This document shows, one piece after another, positions 9,404 to 19,373 of a stretch of 64,000 nucleotides of DNA; positions within the stretch are counted from its first letter, which is position 1, and the number at the start of each line of letters is the position of its first letter. The translations under genes were made by a program, and so were the position numbers. Below the pieces are notes generated by a model. That model saw nothing but the letters and a program-made list of their open reading frames with translations. It had not been told where the DNA came from and did not search any database. Location of the stretch: NCBI GenBank assembly GCA_902620525.1, contig CACNIK010000001.1, forward strand, positions 1 to 64,000, written 5' to 3'. The DNA comes from an uncultured Pelagibacteraceae bacterium (GTDB lineage Bacteria; Pseudomonadota; Alphaproteobacteria; Pelagibacterales; Pelagibacteraceae).

Positions 9404-9915
9404 GCGTTATCACAACTTACCAACCAGATATCGTATATTGCGTGATCTATTGGAGTTAAAGATGGATTGGATGAAAAAGTCCATCCATTAAAAATAAATA
9501 CTTTTTCGTTTTGATTTTCAGATACATCTTTGACTTGAAGATAGGCTACTGAGTTATTTTTTTTTTCAGAAAAATCCGATATACCGCATTTTAAAGCTTT
9601 AATCTCTAACAATCCAAATTTAGCTGTCTCTCCCAATTTTATTTTAATTGGAAATGTTTTGGCAGTTATTTTGTCTAAACCAATTAAGTTTACAAATTTT
9701 ATATTATCTTTGTTTTTATTTTTTACATTTCTTTTTTTAATTGAAGTATTTGTTATTGAATTAATTTCTTTATCGTTTTCTAAATTTTCATAACTCGGCT
9801 CCAATTTTTCCAAATTTATAATTGGGGCTGACAAAATTTTATCTTCCGCTTTAAGACTTAATAATGAACTTAAAACAAAAAAATATAATAATAATTTAAT
9901 CTTTCCAAGTTTCAT
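9400..9915 (-). CDS. DUF2155 family exported protein
   Basis: Secreted protein of unknown function typical of alphaproteobacteria. From ATG 9915 the product starts MKLGKIKLLLYFFVLSS and has a clear signal peptide ending near LSLKAED. The conserved C-terminal domain reads LDKITAKTFPIKIKLGET, then KCGIS and FNGWTFSSNPSLTPIDHAIYDIWLVSC, matching the family pattern with two conserved cysteines. An upstream in-frame ATG at 10038 would bury the signal peptide 40 residues into the protein and lies inside the NDUFA12 gene, so 9915 is preferred. Overlaps the NDUFA12 gene by 20 bp, the usual alphaproteobacterial pairing. Confidence 0.8.
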   Translation of the reverse strand: MKLGKIKLLLYFFVLSSLLSLKAEDKILSAPIINLEKLEPSYENLENDKEINSITNTSIKKRNVKNKNKDNIKFVNLIGLDKITAKTFPIKIKLGETAKFGLLEIKALKCGISDFSEKKNNSVAYLQVKDVSENQNEKVFIFNGWTFSSNPSLTPIDHAIYDIWLVSCDNA

Positions 9916-10252
9916 ATTCTTTAAATTTATTCTTTTTAGATATTCTGTTTGGTTTATATGCTTTACTAGACCCAGACAAATTTTGAGTATGGTTTTTTTG
10001 CCAGCTATATTTTTTTTGTGAGCTAGATGGTATCTCATTTATAGTATGATGAATCCACAGAAACCAATCAGATGTAATTTTCGTTGCCTCTATATCATTT
10101 TTATAAATAACCCATCTTTCATCTTTTTTGTTTTTATAATATTTGTTTCCAAATTCATCTCTTCCTACGTATTTTCCTGAAAGCAAGGTTTTTAAAAATG
10201 TCCCGAAAGTATTTTTATTCCACCACGTGAAAATTTGTTTTAATCCTATCAT
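9896..10252 (-). CDS. NDUFA12-like accessory subunit of respiratory complex I
   Basis: Homologue of the mitochondrial 17.2-kDa subunit (B17.2), which is found in alphaproteobacterial complex I. The start MIGLKQIFTWWNKNTFGTF, the GRDEFGNKYYKN segment and RWVIYK...SDWFLWIHHTINEIP follow the family pattern. The C-terminal 40 residues are lysine/asparagine-rich and less conserved. I chose ATG 10252 rather than 10267 because the family begins at about this point. The nuo operon itself is not in the window. Confidence 0.85.
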   Translation of the reverse strand: MIGLKQIFTWWNKNTFGTFLKTLLSGKYVGRDEFGNKYYKNKKDERWVIYKNDIEATKITSDWFLWIHHTINEIPSSSQKKYSWQKNHTQNLSGSSKAYKPNRISKKNKFKEYETWKD

Positions 10253-10342
10253 ACTAAATCCACACAATTTCTAATTGTATCATTATATTATAGACACTTA
10301 CTATAATATATATATATGATCAATTATCAGATTCATCTTAAA

Positions 10343-11161
10343 ATGAAAAAATACTTAGTAGAGACCTATTATACTTGCACATTTAAAACTATTCATAGTT
10401 TAAATGAACTTAACGAAAAGGCTATGGCAGATATCGACAAAAGAGATGATGGAGTTGTTGAAGTAATAGAAGTTAAATTGAATAATCGTAAAACGAAAAA
10501 ATTAGGGGAAAAAAATCCAAAAGAAGTTAAAAAAGAGGAATCAGTAGAAATTATAGACAAAAAAATCGAGAAAAAAGTAAATAATTTAGTTCAGAACACA
10601 TCTGAAATTCATAACAAAATACAAACAAAATTAGGTAGTAGGTTCAAAATGCCTGATAGAAGAAAAGGTTACATACAAAAAGCCTCAATAGGTGAACACA
10701 AAATATATTTACATACAGGAGAATACGATGATGGAAAGATTGGTGAGATTTTTATAGACACTAACAAAGAAGGAGAGTTGGTTAAAGCATTAATGAATAA
10801 TTTTGCAATAGCAATTTCCTTAGGCTTGCAATATGGAGTGCCCCTAGATGAATTTGTTGATGCATTTATAGATACTAAATTTGAGCCGTCTGGTAAAGTT
10901 GAAGGAAATGATAGGATTTTAAGCGCTACATCAATACTAGATTACGTTTTTAGAGAATTAGCAATATCTTATTTGGGAAAAGAAGACTTAGCACATACCC
11001 CTTCGATTTCAAAAACACCAAATAATGAAGATTTTAATAATGATGATAAGTTCTTAAAAATTGTTAAAAATATCACCTCAAAAGGCTTTGTGAGAAGCAA
11101 TTATGAGGAAAAATTAGTTGATTTGAGTGACATACGTTTAAATTTAAAGACTAAAAATTAA
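10343..11161 (+). CDS. Stand-alone protein related to the C-terminal domain of B12-dependent ribonucleotide reductase (TSCPD-like)
   Basis: From ATG 10343 the product is 272 aa. Residues about 100-235 hold [53 protein letters not shown] and [18 protein letters not shown]. These blocks normally sit at the extreme C terminus of class II (NrdJ) ribonucleotide reductases. No radical-site or active-site cysteines of a reductase barrel are present, so this cannot reduce nucleotides alone. The N-terminal block ([14 protein letters not shown] to [12 protein letters not shown]) looks conserved and separate, joined by a charged linker (about 60-95). Possible roles are a NrdJb-like partner subunit, a substrate- or DNA-binding module, or a regulator; none is shown. 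Monocistronic, with its stop sharing TTAA with the convergent aspS stop. Confidence 0.75.
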   Translation: MKKYLVETYYTCTFKTIHSLNELNEKAMADIDKRDDGVVEVIEVKLNNRKTKKLGEKNPKEVKKEESVEIIDKKIEKKVNNLVQNTSEIHNKIQTKLGSRFKMPDRRKGYIQKASIGEHKIYLHTGEYDDGKIGEIFIDTNKEGELVKALMNNFAIAISLGLQYGVPLDEFVDAFIDTKFEPSGKVEGNDRILSATSILDYVFRELAISYLGKEDLAHTPSISKTPNNEDFNNDDKFLKIVKNITSKGFVRSNYEEKLVDLSDIRLNLKTKN

Positions 11162-12945
11162 TTTTTTTTAATATCTTTTTTAATGCTTAATTCTTTAAGT
11201 TGCTTATCATCTACATCGGATGGAGCTTTCATCATTAAATCTTGTGCATTCTGATTCATTGGAAACAATGTTACTTCTCTTATATTTTTTTCATCTGCTA
11301 ACAACATTACTATTCTGTCCACTCCTGGTGCTATTCCACCATGTGGAGGTGCGCCGTAACTTAATGCATTAATCATACCGCTGAATTTTTCATTCACCTC
11401 TTTTTTTTCATATCCAGCTATTGAAAAAAGTTTGTACATTAATTCTGGTATATGATTTCTTATTGCTCCAGAAGAAAGTTCTACACCATTACAAACAATA
11501 TCATACTGATATGCTTTAATTTTTAATGGTTCATTTATATTTAATTTTTCTATATCACCCTGTGGCATAGAAAAAGGATTATGACTGAATTTAACTTTTT
11601 TAGTCTGTTCATCTATTTCGAACATTGGATAGTCAACAATCCAACAAAAAGCATATTCATTTTCATCTATTAGATTTAAATCTTTTGCAATTTTATCTCT
11701 TGAAATTGATAAAATTTTTTCAACTTCATTTTCATCGCCGCAGGCCATAAATAAACTATCGCCAATGTCTATTTTACATATTCTCATTAGTTCTTTAAGT
11801 GAGTCTTCACTAAAAAATTTTCCAATTGGACCTTTGCCTGAAATCTTGTCTGTTTTTTCCAAAGTAAAGTAAGCTAGTCCCGAAGCTCCTTGTTCTTTAG
11901 CCCACTTATCGATATTTTCAAAAAAACTTCTAGGTTTATCCTTTGTTTTTCTTGCCACGATACACCTAACTTTTGAACCTTTAGAAACTAATTTTTTAAA
12001 TATATCAAACTTTACATCATCTCTACTAAACACTTTAGTAATATCATTAATTATTAAAGGATTTCTTAAGTCAGGTTTATCAGTTCCATATTTAAGCATA
12101 GCCTCAGCGTATGGAATTCTAGGAAACTTGGTATTTGTTATTTTTTTGGAAGAAAATTTTTTAAATAAACTTACCATTAGAATTTCTAAAACTTTGAAAA
12201 CATCCTCTTGTTCAACAAATGACATTTCAATATCTAATTGATAAAATTCACCTGGACTTCTATCGGCCCTAGCATCTTCATCTCTAAAACAAGGCGCTAT
12301 TTGAAAATATTTGTCAAATCCTGAAACCATTATTAATTGTTTAAATTGTTGAGGAGCTTGTGGTAAGGCATAAAACTTTCCTGGATTTAATCTGCTAGGT
12401 ACTAGAAAATCTCGAGCACCTTCTGGACTAGATGATGTTAAAATTGGAGTTTGAAACTCTAGAAAACCTAATTTCATCATTTCTGACCTTATGAAAGAAA
12501 TTACTTTTGATCTTAAAATAATATTTTTATGCATTGAATCTCTTCTTAAATCTAAAAATCTATATTTTAATCGTATATCTTCCGGATAATCTTGCTCACC
12601 AAATACAGGCATAGGTAAATCTTTTGCTTCAGCTAAAACTTTTATGACTTCAATACTCACTTCAATCTTTCCTGTTATTAATTCAAGATTTTCTGTGCCC
12701 TTCTCTCTTTTTATTACCTTACCAGTGACACTTATTACTGACTCGGGTTTTATTCTTTCGAGCGTTCTAAAATATTTATTATCGTTTTCAATTACGCATT
12801 GGGTCAATCCAAAATGATCTCTAAGATCAATGAACAGTAGATTTCCATGATCTCTTTTTCTATGCACCCATCCTGATAACGTAACAATCTTATTATTGTC
12901 ATTTTCTGTTAGTTCTGAACAATTATGGGTTCTATATTTATTCAT
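11158..12945 (-). CDS. aspS: Aspartyl-tRNA synthetase, probably non-discriminating
   Basis: Class II synthetase of 595 aa with the N-terminal OB anticodon-binding domain (1-110), catalytic core, bacterial GAD insert (about 290-415) and motif 3 [17 protein letters not shown]. The flipping-loop signature [10 protein letters not shown] is typical of bacterial AspRS. In the anticodon-binding domain it has RKRDHG with His33; a histidine at this point is a feature of non-discriminating AspRS such as that of Pseudomonas aeruginosa, while E. coli has Leu. It would then also load tRNA-Asn for GatCAB amidation (inference). Start overlaps hda by 8 bp. Confidence 0.95.
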   Translation of the reverse strand: MNKYRTHNCSELTENDNNKIVTLSGWVHRKRDHGNLLFIDLRDHFGLTQCVIENDNKYFRTLERIKPESVISVTGKVIKREKGTENLELITGKIEVSIEVIKVLAEAKDLPMPVFGEQDYPEDIRLKYRFLDLRRDSMHKNIILRSKVISFIRSEMMKLGFLEFQTPILTSSSPEGARDFLVPSRLNPGKFYALPQAPQQFKQLIMVSGFDKYFQIAPCFRDEDARADRSPGEFYQLDIEMSFVEQEDVFKVLEILMVSLFKKFSSKKITNTKFPRIPYAEAMLKYGTDKPDLRNPLIINDITKVFSRDDVKFDIFKKLVSKGSKVRCIVARKTKDKPRSFFENIDKWAKEQGASGLAYFTLEKTDKISGKGPIGKFFSEDSLKELMRICKIDIGDSLFMACGDENEVEKILSISRDKIAKDLNLIDENEYAFCWIVDYPMFEIDEQTKKVKFSHNPFSMPQGDIEKLNINEPLKIKAYQYDIVCNGVELSSGAIRNHIPELMYKLFSIAGYEKKEVNEKFSGMINALSYGAPPHGGIAPGVDRIVMLLADEKNIREVTLFPMNQNAQDLMMKAPSDVDDKQLKELSIKKDIKKN

Positions 12946-13594
12946 TTATTAATACTTTTTTTATTAAATTAATATTTATCGATTTTCCAGTAGATAAAGA
13001 AATATTATCTATATCCTTAGTAAATTTTAATATTTTATCATAAGATCTCTCGATATTTTTAATTATAAACTCTAAATTCCTACTACTTAAATCTATTTGT
13101 TTATCGGAAAAAGTTTTTGAAATTATCACTCTAATTAAGTCATCAGTTGGTAAGTCAATTTGTATTTCTAAGAAACTGTTAAGCCTCGATTTAAGGTCAA
13201 CTAAGTTAATTTCAAAATTTTTTAGACTTTTGGATGAATTAATAACAATTACTTTATTGTATTGTTTAACATTGTTAATAAAAGAGTAAAGTAGTTTTTC
13301 ATTTATATTTTCATTATAATTTTCAATAACAATACAATCAAATTTTTCAACAATGTTATTTATTTTTTCGTCGAATTTTTTAGCGTTAATAGACAATAAT
13401 TTTAATTTTTTACTCAATATTTTTACTAAATGAGTTTTACCACAACCACTTGGTCCAAAAATATTTATTTGCTTACTTGACCATTTAGGCCAACTTTCTA
13501 TTAATTTATAAGCTTCGAAGTTATTTGCTGATACAAAAAAATCTTTTTCGAAATAAGTGGTTTTAAAAGGAAATTTAAAAATAAGTTGGCTCAA
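12938..13594 (-). CDS. hda: DnaA-related ATPase, Hda/HdaA type
   Basis: Small AAA+ protein (218 aa) that, with the DNA polymerase sliding clamp, stimulates ATP hydrolysis on DnaA and so prevents re-initiation. Seen: an N-terminal clamp-binding-like QLIFKF (3-8), Walker A GPSGCGKTHL (47-56), Walker B-like CIVIENY, and a DnaA-like domain III; the DnaA DNA-binding domain IV is missing. It sits between a DUF2066 gene and aspS. The DUF2066-hda link near purM-purN is also known in Gammaproteobacteria. Confidence 0.85.
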   Translation of the reverse strand: MSQLIFKFPFKTTYFEKDFFVSANNFEAYKLIESWPKWSSKQINIFGPSGCGKTHLVKILSKKLKLLSINAKKFDEKINNIVEKFDCIVIENYNENINEKLLYSFINNVKQYNKVIVINSSKSLKNFEINLVDLKSRLNSFLEIQIDLPTDDLIRVIISKTFSDKQIDLSSRNLEFIIKNIERSYDKILKFTKDIDNISLSTGKSININLIKKVLINE

Positions 13595-13595
13595 T

Positions 13596-14651
13596 TTATT
13601 TTAACCTCGCGCTCCATTGGTTATTTTTAAAGTTTATATCAATTCCTTTTTTAATTAATTTTTCTTTAATTTTATTTATTTTACCGTAATACTTTATGTT
13701 AATATAGGCAAATTTGTTATTAAATTCTTTAACGTTAAAATTCTCTATTAAATCAATTTCGTTTAAAATATTTTGGAATGAAAACAAGTCTTTTTGATTA
13801 TTTAAAGTTAAATTTATATTTAAAAAGGCAGGGGCACCAATGTCTATTATATTTTGTGATTTAACTAATTCGAGAATTTCTTTTTTTAAGAAGTTTAAAA
13901 TTTGAGTATATTCAATTTTTTTTTCAATTTTATCTTCCAATATAAAATTTTTTACTATCTTTTTCGATGAAATTATTCCTTTTAAAAAAATTTTAGTTTT
14001 TTGTTTTTCATAATCTATAATTATAAAAAGATTATCTTTTTCGTTATCTTTGTCAAAAAGATCTATTAAGTTAATTGCTTCCAAATTATTTTGGTTTTTT
14101 TTTATAATTTCTATTGTTTCCAAATTTTCTAGTGGAAAAATATATTCAATATTTTTACTTTGACTTTTTATTTCCTTTTCTGTAGTTAGCCAATTTTTAT
14201 AAAAGAAATTTTTATCGTAAATGAAAGTTTCATCGTCTACTATTAACACGGGTAATATCTTTACAATTTTACCACTTACATCGCTATATTTAATATTATT
14301 TTTACTATAAAAGTTATACATTTTGTCTCTTTTGAAATATAAATTTACTGATTTAAAGTTTTGTGCATTTTCATTATCATTATTTTTAACTATCTGATAG
14401 TGAGAGACTAAATTTTTAATAATTCTTAAACTAGTATTTTTTGTTTTTGTGAAATCTTTCTCTAATAATATTTTACTATTTAATTTTTCAAATCCTTTTT
14501 TAAAAGCTATATTGATTAATTCTTCTTTATTTTTAAAGGAATTTTTATTAACTTCTATATTATTAACAGTAAAAATGCTCTCAGCATATAAATTGTTTCC
14601 AGTTTTAAACAAAATGATTAATATGATTGTTATAATTTTAAAATATTTCAT
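13596..14651 (-). CDS. DUF2066 family exported protein
   Basis: A 351-aa protein with a signal peptide (MKYFKIITIILIILFKTG, cleavage near LYAES). The mature part begins FTVNNIEVNKNS and includes SLRIIKNLVSHYQIV and a second half rich in Lys/Asn with ILPVLIVDDETFIYD. Length, signal peptide and position between purM and hda fit DUF2066, whose function is not established. It is one base from hda and 25 bp from the divergent purM. Similarity is partial in this very Lys/Asn-rich version. Confidence 0.65.
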   Translation of the reverse strand: MKYFKIITIILIILFKTGNNLYAESIFTVNNIEVNKNSFKNKEELINIAFKKGFEKLNSKILLEKDFTKTKNTSLRIIKNLVSHYQIVKNNDNENAQNFKSVNLYFKRDKMYNFYSKNNIKYSDVSGKIVKILPVLIVDDETFIYDKNFFYKNWLTTEKEIKSQSKNIEYIFPLENLETIEIIKKNQNNLEAINLIDLFDKDNEKDNLFIIIDYEKQKTKIFLKGIISSKKIVKNFILEDKIEKKIEYTQILNFLKKEILELVKSQNIIDIGAPAFLNINLTLNNQKDLFSFQNILNEIDLIENFNVKEFNNKFAYINIKYYGKINKIKEKLIKKGIDINFKNNQWSARLK

Positions 14652-14676
14652 ATTTAATTAATTATCATTATTACTA

Positions 14677-15690
14677 ATGAAAAAAAAACTCTATAGTTAC
14701 AAAAATAGCGGCGTTAATATTTCTTTGGGGAATAAATTTGTAAATCATATCGGTAAATTAACAAAAAAAAATGTCAAAAAAGCGAATTCTAATATTGGCT
14801 CTTTTAGCTCAATATACGATATTAGCGCTTTAAAAATAAAAGATCCTATAATTGTCTCTTGCACTGATGGCGTGGGTACCAAATTAGAGTTGTCAAATAA
14901 ATACAATCGATTAAATACGATCGGAATAGATTTGGTAGCTATGTGTGTAAATGATTTAATAGTTCAAGGAGCAAAACCATTATTTTTTTTAGATTATATT
15001 GCAATTGATAAAATTAAACTCTCAAAGTTAAAAAAAATTTTAAGTGGTATTTTGGTAGGATGTAAGTTGGCAAAATGTGAACTTATTGGGGGAGAGACAG
15101 CGGAAATGCCAGGAATTTATAAAAAAAATAAATTTGATCTTGCGGGATTTTGTACAGGAATAATATCGAAAAAAAAGATTTTAAAAAAAGAGAGTGTAAA
15201 AAATGGAGATATAATTCTTGCTATTCCCTCAACGGGAATCCATTCTAATGGTTATTCATTAGTTAGAGAAATATTGAAAAAAAATAAATTACCTGTTGAA
15301 ATAAAAAAGATATTTCTAAAACCTACAAAAATTTATGTAGAAGAAATATTAAATTTATGTAAAAAAAATCTAATTCACTCAGCTGCAAATATTACTGGCG
15401 GGGGTATCGTTGAAAATGTTATTAGATCGATTCCTAATAATCTTACAGCAAATATTGATCTATCAAAAATTAAAGTAAAAAAAGTGTTTTCTTGGTTAAA
15501 ATCAAAAAATATTTCAGATAAAGAAATGCTCAGAACATTTAATTGTGGTGTTGGTTTTTGTCTTATTATTAAAAAAAATAATTATAAAAAAGTAAAAAAA
15601 TTTTTTACAAATAATTTTATGCCTTACGAGATAGGCTATATTTCGAAGGATAATGTTAGATTAAAATTATATAATAAATTAAAATGGTAA
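14677..15690 (+). CDS. purM: Phosphoribosylformylglycinamidine cyclo-ligase (AIR synthetase)
   Basis: Fifth step of purine synthesis: closes the imidazole ring to give AIR, using ATP. At 337 aa it is family-sized. Signatures: SCTDGVGTKLEL (ATP/substrate loop), GIDLVAMCVNDLIVQGA, GGETAEMPGIY, IPSTGIHSNGYSLVR and ITGGGIVENV. First gene of a two-gene purM-purN operon; the purN start overlaps by 7 bp. Confidence 0.97.
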   Translation: MKKKLYSYKNSGVNISLGNKFVNHIGKLTKKNVKKANSNIGSFSSIYDISALKIKDPIIVSCTDGVGTKLELSNKYNRLNTIGIDLVAMCVNDLIVQGAKPLFFLDYIAIDKIKLSKLKKILSGILVGCKLAKCELIGGETAEMPGIYKKNKFDLAGFCTGIISKKKILKKESVKNGDIILAIPSTGIHSNGYSLVREILKKNKLPVEIKKIFLKPTKIYVEEILNLCKKNLIHSAANITGGGIVENVIRSIPNNLTANIDLSKIKVKKVFSWLKSKNISDKEMLRTFNCGVGFCLIIKKNNYKKVKKFFTNNFMPYEIGYISKDNVRLKLYNKLKW

Positions 15691-16241
15691 AAATAAACAC
15701 TTGTGTTTTTATTTCTGGTAAAGGTTCAAATTTAAGAAGACTTATTTTAAATTCCAACAAATATAACTTTCCAATAAAAATAAAACTAGTTGTATGCAGT
15801 AATAAAAAAGCCGAAGGACTTAAACTTGCAAAAAAGTGGTCTATTCCTTGTCTAATTTTAAATAACAAACAAAGTTTTTCAGAGAATAAAGTATTAATTA
15901 AATTAAAGTTTCATAAAATAGATTTAATTTTATTAGCCGGATATATGAAAATTTTATCAAAAAGATTTATACGCTCATTTGGAAAATCTATAATCAATAT
16001 TCATCCCTCTCTTCTTCCAAAATTTAAGGGGTTAAATACTTTCGAGAGAGTATTAAAAAAAAAGGAGAAAAAAACTGGATGCACAGTTCATTTTGTAAAT
16101 GAAAAACTTGATGCTGGAAAAATAATTTTAAGAAAATTTTTTTTTATTGAAAAAGAGGACAACGTTTCTTCTCTCAAAAAAAAAACGCAAAATTTAGAAT
16201 ACAATGCATTTTCTGAAGCTATTATAAGAGTGGTAAAGTAA
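15684..16241 (+). CDS. purN: Phosphoribosylglycinamide formyltransferase
   Basis: Transfers a formyl group from 10-formyl-THF to GAR, the third step of purine synthesis. At 185 aa it shows VFISGKGSNL at the N terminus, LAGYMKIL, the catalytic NIHPSLLPKFKG loop (Asn/His pair) and TGCTVHFVNEKLDAGKII with the catalytic aspartate. The stop is one base from the stop of the convergent ndk. Confidence 0.96.
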   Translation: MVKINTCVFISGKGSNLRRLILNSNKYNFPIKIKLVVCSNKKAEGLKLAKKWSIPCLILNNKQSFSENKVLIKLKFHKIDLILLAGYMKILSKRFIRSFGKSIINIHPSLLPKFKGLNTFERVLKKKEKKTGCTVHFVNEKLDAGKIILRKFFFIEKEDNVSSLKKKTQNLEYNAFSEAIIRVVK

Positions 16242-16242
16242 T

Positions 16243-16653
16243 TTATTTATTAAAAAAAAAACTTATTTCAATTTTAGCATTTTCAGCAGAGTCAGAGCCG
16301 TGGACAGAGTTTTTATCAATAGAAATCCCATATAATTTCCTTATAGTCCCATCTTTTGCTTTTTTAGGGTCTGTAGCACCCATAATTTCTCTATTTTTTA
16401 AAATTGCATTCTCTCCCTCTAGTATCATTACTTCTATTGGTCCAGAAGATAAATAATTACAAAGTTGATCATAAAATGGCTTAGATTGATGAACTTTATA
16501 AAATTCAGCCGCCTCATCTTTTGAAATATGGAGTTTCTTAGAGTTCAAAATTGATAAATTATTCTTTAAAAAAATAGCTTTAATTTTATCAGACAAGTTT
16601 CTTTCATACGCGTCGGGTTTTATAATTGAAAGAGTTTGCTCAACGTCACTCAT
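16243..16653 (-). CDS. ndk: Nucleoside diphosphate kinase
   Basis: Equilibrates NTP and NDP pools through a phosphohistidine. At 136 aa: TLSIIKPDAYERN at the N terminus, REIMGATDPKKAKDGTIR, and the active-site histidine in NSVHGSDS (His118). Downstream partner of pepA, overlapping it by 8 bp. Confidence 0.97.
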   Translation of the reverse strand: MSDVEQTLSIIKPDAYERNLSDKIKAIFLKNNLSILNSKKLHISKDEAAEFYKVHQSKPFYDQLCNYLSSGPIEVMILEGENAILKNREIMGATDPKKAKDGTIRKLYGISIDKNSVHGSDSAENAKIEISFFFNK

Positions 16654-18100
16654 AGTTCTCTTCTACGAGTTGATTTAATAATCTTACCCCAAATCCAGTA
16701 GCTCCACTTGAATTTAAAGCTCCACCATATTTTGAGAAAGCCATACCAGCAATATCCAAATGAGCCCACGGAGTTTTGTTCAAAATAAATCTTTGTAAAA
16801 ATTGTGCAGCAGTTGTTGATCCTGCTCCACCAATATAATTTATATTTTGTACATCAGCGTTTTTAGAATTCATTAACTTATCATAGTTTTTATGCAAAGG
16901 CATTCTCCATACTTTTTCTTCAACTTTTTCTCCAGCCTCAAAAATCTGTTTGGATAGCTCATCGTCATTTGAGAACAATCCTGCATATTCTGATCCTAAA
17001 CAAACTATTATCGCACCAGTTAAAGTTGCTAAATCAATGATAAATTTTGGTTTAAATTTTTTTTCTGTAAAAGTAAGAGCATCTGCTAATACTAATCTTC
17101 CCTCTGCATCTGTGTTCAAAATTTCAATAGTTTTTCCGCTATAAGATTTTACAATATCGCCTGGTCTTTGAGCATTCCCACTAACCATATTTTCTACAAG
17201 ACCCACAACACCAACTGCATTAACTTTAGCTTTTCTTAATGCTAAACTTTTCATTAAACCAACTACAGTAGCTGAACCCGCCATATCATACGTCATGTCT
17301 TCCATAAACTTCGCGGGTTTTAAAGAGTATCCTCCTGTATCAAAACAAACTCCTTTTCCAACAAAAGCTAATGGTTGGGAATTATTTTTTGCACCATTCC
17401 ATTCCATAGTCACTAGATATGAGCCTCTAACACTTCCTTGACCAACTCCTAGTAAGGCGTGCATACCAAGTTTTTTTAATTTTTTTTCATCATATATATT
17501 TATTTTCAGACCGTCTTTTCTTAAAGAATTTAGTCTGTTGGCGTACTCATCGGGATGTAAAACATTTCCTGGCTCAGAAACTAAGTCTCTAGCATAAAAT
17601 GTCCCCGCCTCTAAAGCTTTAAACTTTAATTGATTTTTTTCAGAAGGTTTATTTTTACCAACTACATTGATTGAAATTAGTCTCGTCTCATTTTTTGACT
17701 TATATTTATTGAACTCATAAGATTTTAATTTAAGACCGTGAAGAAAATGACCTAAAAAATTGTTATGTTTAGTATTAATACTGTCAGAAATAATAAAATA
17801 CTCACTATTCTTTCCATGGTTAATGCAACCATAAAATTCTGCTCCTAAATTTTCTATATCTGAACTTTTAAGATTGTTCTTAATAGAAATTAAAACTATT
17901 TTTTTTTTTGAACTTAAATCAAAAATAAGTAGATTTTTTTTTAAGTCGTTAGTTTTTAATAAATCATTAATGTAAGAAAATTCTGAATTTTTGAGAAATT
18001 TTTTTAAATTATTAAGATTAAATTTATCGTTAGAAAATAAAACTAAATTGGACGAATTTTCATTGTAGGTATTTTTAGAATAGTTAATTTTTATCGTCAT
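16646..18100 (-). CDS. pepA: Leucyl aminopeptidase (M17)
   Basis: Two-metal aminopeptidase that removes N-terminal residues in cytoplasmic peptide turnover. The family signature NTDAEGRLVLADAL is intact, as are the metal ligands in VGKGVCFDTGGYSLKP and DMAGSATVVGLM. The N-terminal third is poorly conserved, which is normal. I chose ATG 18100 (MTIKINYSKN) rather than 18139 because the extra 13 residues look like untranslated leader. Overlaps ndk by 8 bp. In E. coli PepA also binds DNA; nothing here speaks to that. Confidence 0.94.
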   Translation of the reverse strand: MTIKINYSKNTYNENSSNLVLFSNDKFNLNNLKKFLKNSEFSYINDLLKTNDLKKNLLIFDLSSKKKIVLISIKNNLKSSDIENLGAEFYGCINHGKNSEYFIISDSINTKHNNFLGHFLHGLKLKSYEFNKYKSKNETRLISINVVGKNKPSEKNQLKFKALEAGTFYARDLVSEPGNVLHPDEYANRLNSLRKDGLKINIYDEKKLKKLGMHALLGVGQGSVRGSYLVTMEWNGAKNNSQPLAFVGKGVCFDTGGYSLKPAKFMEDMTYDMAGSATVVGLMKSLALRKAKVNAVGVVGLVENMVSGNAQRPGDIVKSYSGKTIEILNTDAEGRLVLADALTFTEKKFKPKFIIDLATLTGAIIVCLGSEYAGLFSNDDELSKQIFEAGEKVEEKVWRMPLHKNYDKLMNSKNADVQNINYIGGAGSTTAAQFLQRFILNKTPWAHLDIAGMAFSKYGGALNSSGATGFGVRLLNQLVEENYE

Positions 18101-18230
18101 AAATTTTAATAAGTTGATTAAAGTGGTATATATGTTCAAAAATATAATATTTCAACGGTATATTAGTCATAGTGTACTATCATAGGTTGAGTTTTAACTT
18201 AACTTGCATTATTTTATATATCAAATTCTC

Positions 18231-19373
18231 ATGTTTAAAAACAAAATTTATAACTACATATCCCTAGAATTAATAAAGTCTTTTATTCTTATATTATTCT
18301 CGCTATCTCTAATAGCTTGGACAGTAAGAGCTGTGAATTTTTTAGATCTTATAGTAGATAGTGGATATTCAACCTCAACTTATTTTATTTATTCTATTCT
18401 GAATTTAACGAACATTATGACAAAGTTTATTCCTTTGAGCTTTTTGTTAGCTTTGTTGCTAATCATAATTAAATTAGAACGACAAAATGAATTGTTAGTA
18501 CTTTGGACTTCAGGAGTAGCAAAATTTAAGATAACAAATTTATTTTTCTTACTTTCACTATTTATTTTTTTAATTCATATAATTTTTTCAACGATAATTA
18601 CTCCAACTGCACTTTATAAATCTAGAACTCTTGTAAAACAATCCGGAGTAGATACAGTAGCAAATCTTATTAAACCAAATACCTTTTCTGATACTTTTAA
18701 AGGGTTAACTTTTTATGTTGAAGAAAAAAATAAAAATGTTATCAAAAATATATTTATAAAAGACGAAAGCAATAACTTAAATAGTTTATTGCCAAAAAAT
18801 TCATCAGCAAAGAACAAAACGGTCATTGCAGAAAAGGGGGTGATCAGCAAAAGTAAATTGATTTTAGAAAATGGATTTATACAATCATTTCAAAATGATA
18901 ATACGGTTAAAATAATTCAGTTCAATAAAACTCTTTTAAATTTTGATAATTTGGATAATAGAGTTATAAAAGATGTAAAAATACAAGAAACTTCTACTTA
19001 CAAAATTTTAAATTGTTTAAAAAATTATTATTATAATCAAATTCCTGAGGGGTACATACAAAATTGCCCAAAAAATAATATAGCTATTGTTGTAGAAACT
19101 TTTTCTAGAAGAATAATTATGCCTTTGTATATACCATTAATATCTATTTTGATTTCTTTTATACTTATTTATACAAAAAATAAGAAAATGAAAGTGATAA
19201 ATAGGTATTTGTTTTTTACCTTAAGTTTTATGCTTTTGGTTTTATCTGAACTTTTAGTAAGATATTCTGGAATTTCAAACATTGGTTTTTATACTTATCT
19301 TTTAATTCCTTTTATATTATTACCAATTCTCTATCTGATTTTGTTAAATAGTTTCTGGAAAGAATTAAGATGA
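18231..19373 (+). CDS. lptF: LPS export ABC transporter permease LptF
   Basis: YjgP/YjgQ family membrane protein of the LptB2FG complex that extracts lipopolysaccharide from the inner membrane and feeds the Lpt bridge. From ATG 18231 (MFKNKIYNYISLE) it has 380 aa with three N-terminal and three C-terminal membrane segments around a periplasmic beta-jellyroll (about 130-270). An upstream in-frame ATG at 18204 is possible but less likely. First gene of an envelope operon; lptG overlaps by the ATGA motif. Confidence 0.9.
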   Translation: MFKNKIYNYISLELIKSFILILFSLSLIAWTVRAVNFLDLIVDSGYSTSTYFIYSILNLTNIMTKFIPLSFLLALLLIIIKLERQNELLVLWTSGVAKFKITNLFFLLSLFIFLIHIIFSTIITPTALYKSRTLVKQSGVDTVANLIKPNTFSDTFKGLTFYVEEKNKNVIKNIFIKDESNNLNSLLPKNSSAKNKTVIAEKGVISKSKLILENGFIQSFQNDNTVKIIQFNKTLLNFDNLDNRVIKDVKIQETSTYKILNCLKNYYYNQIPEGYIQNCPKNNIAIVVETFSRRIIMPLYIPLISILISFILIYTKNKKMKVINRYLFFTLSFMLLVLSELLVRYSGISNIGFYTYLLIPFILLPILYLILLNSFWKELR

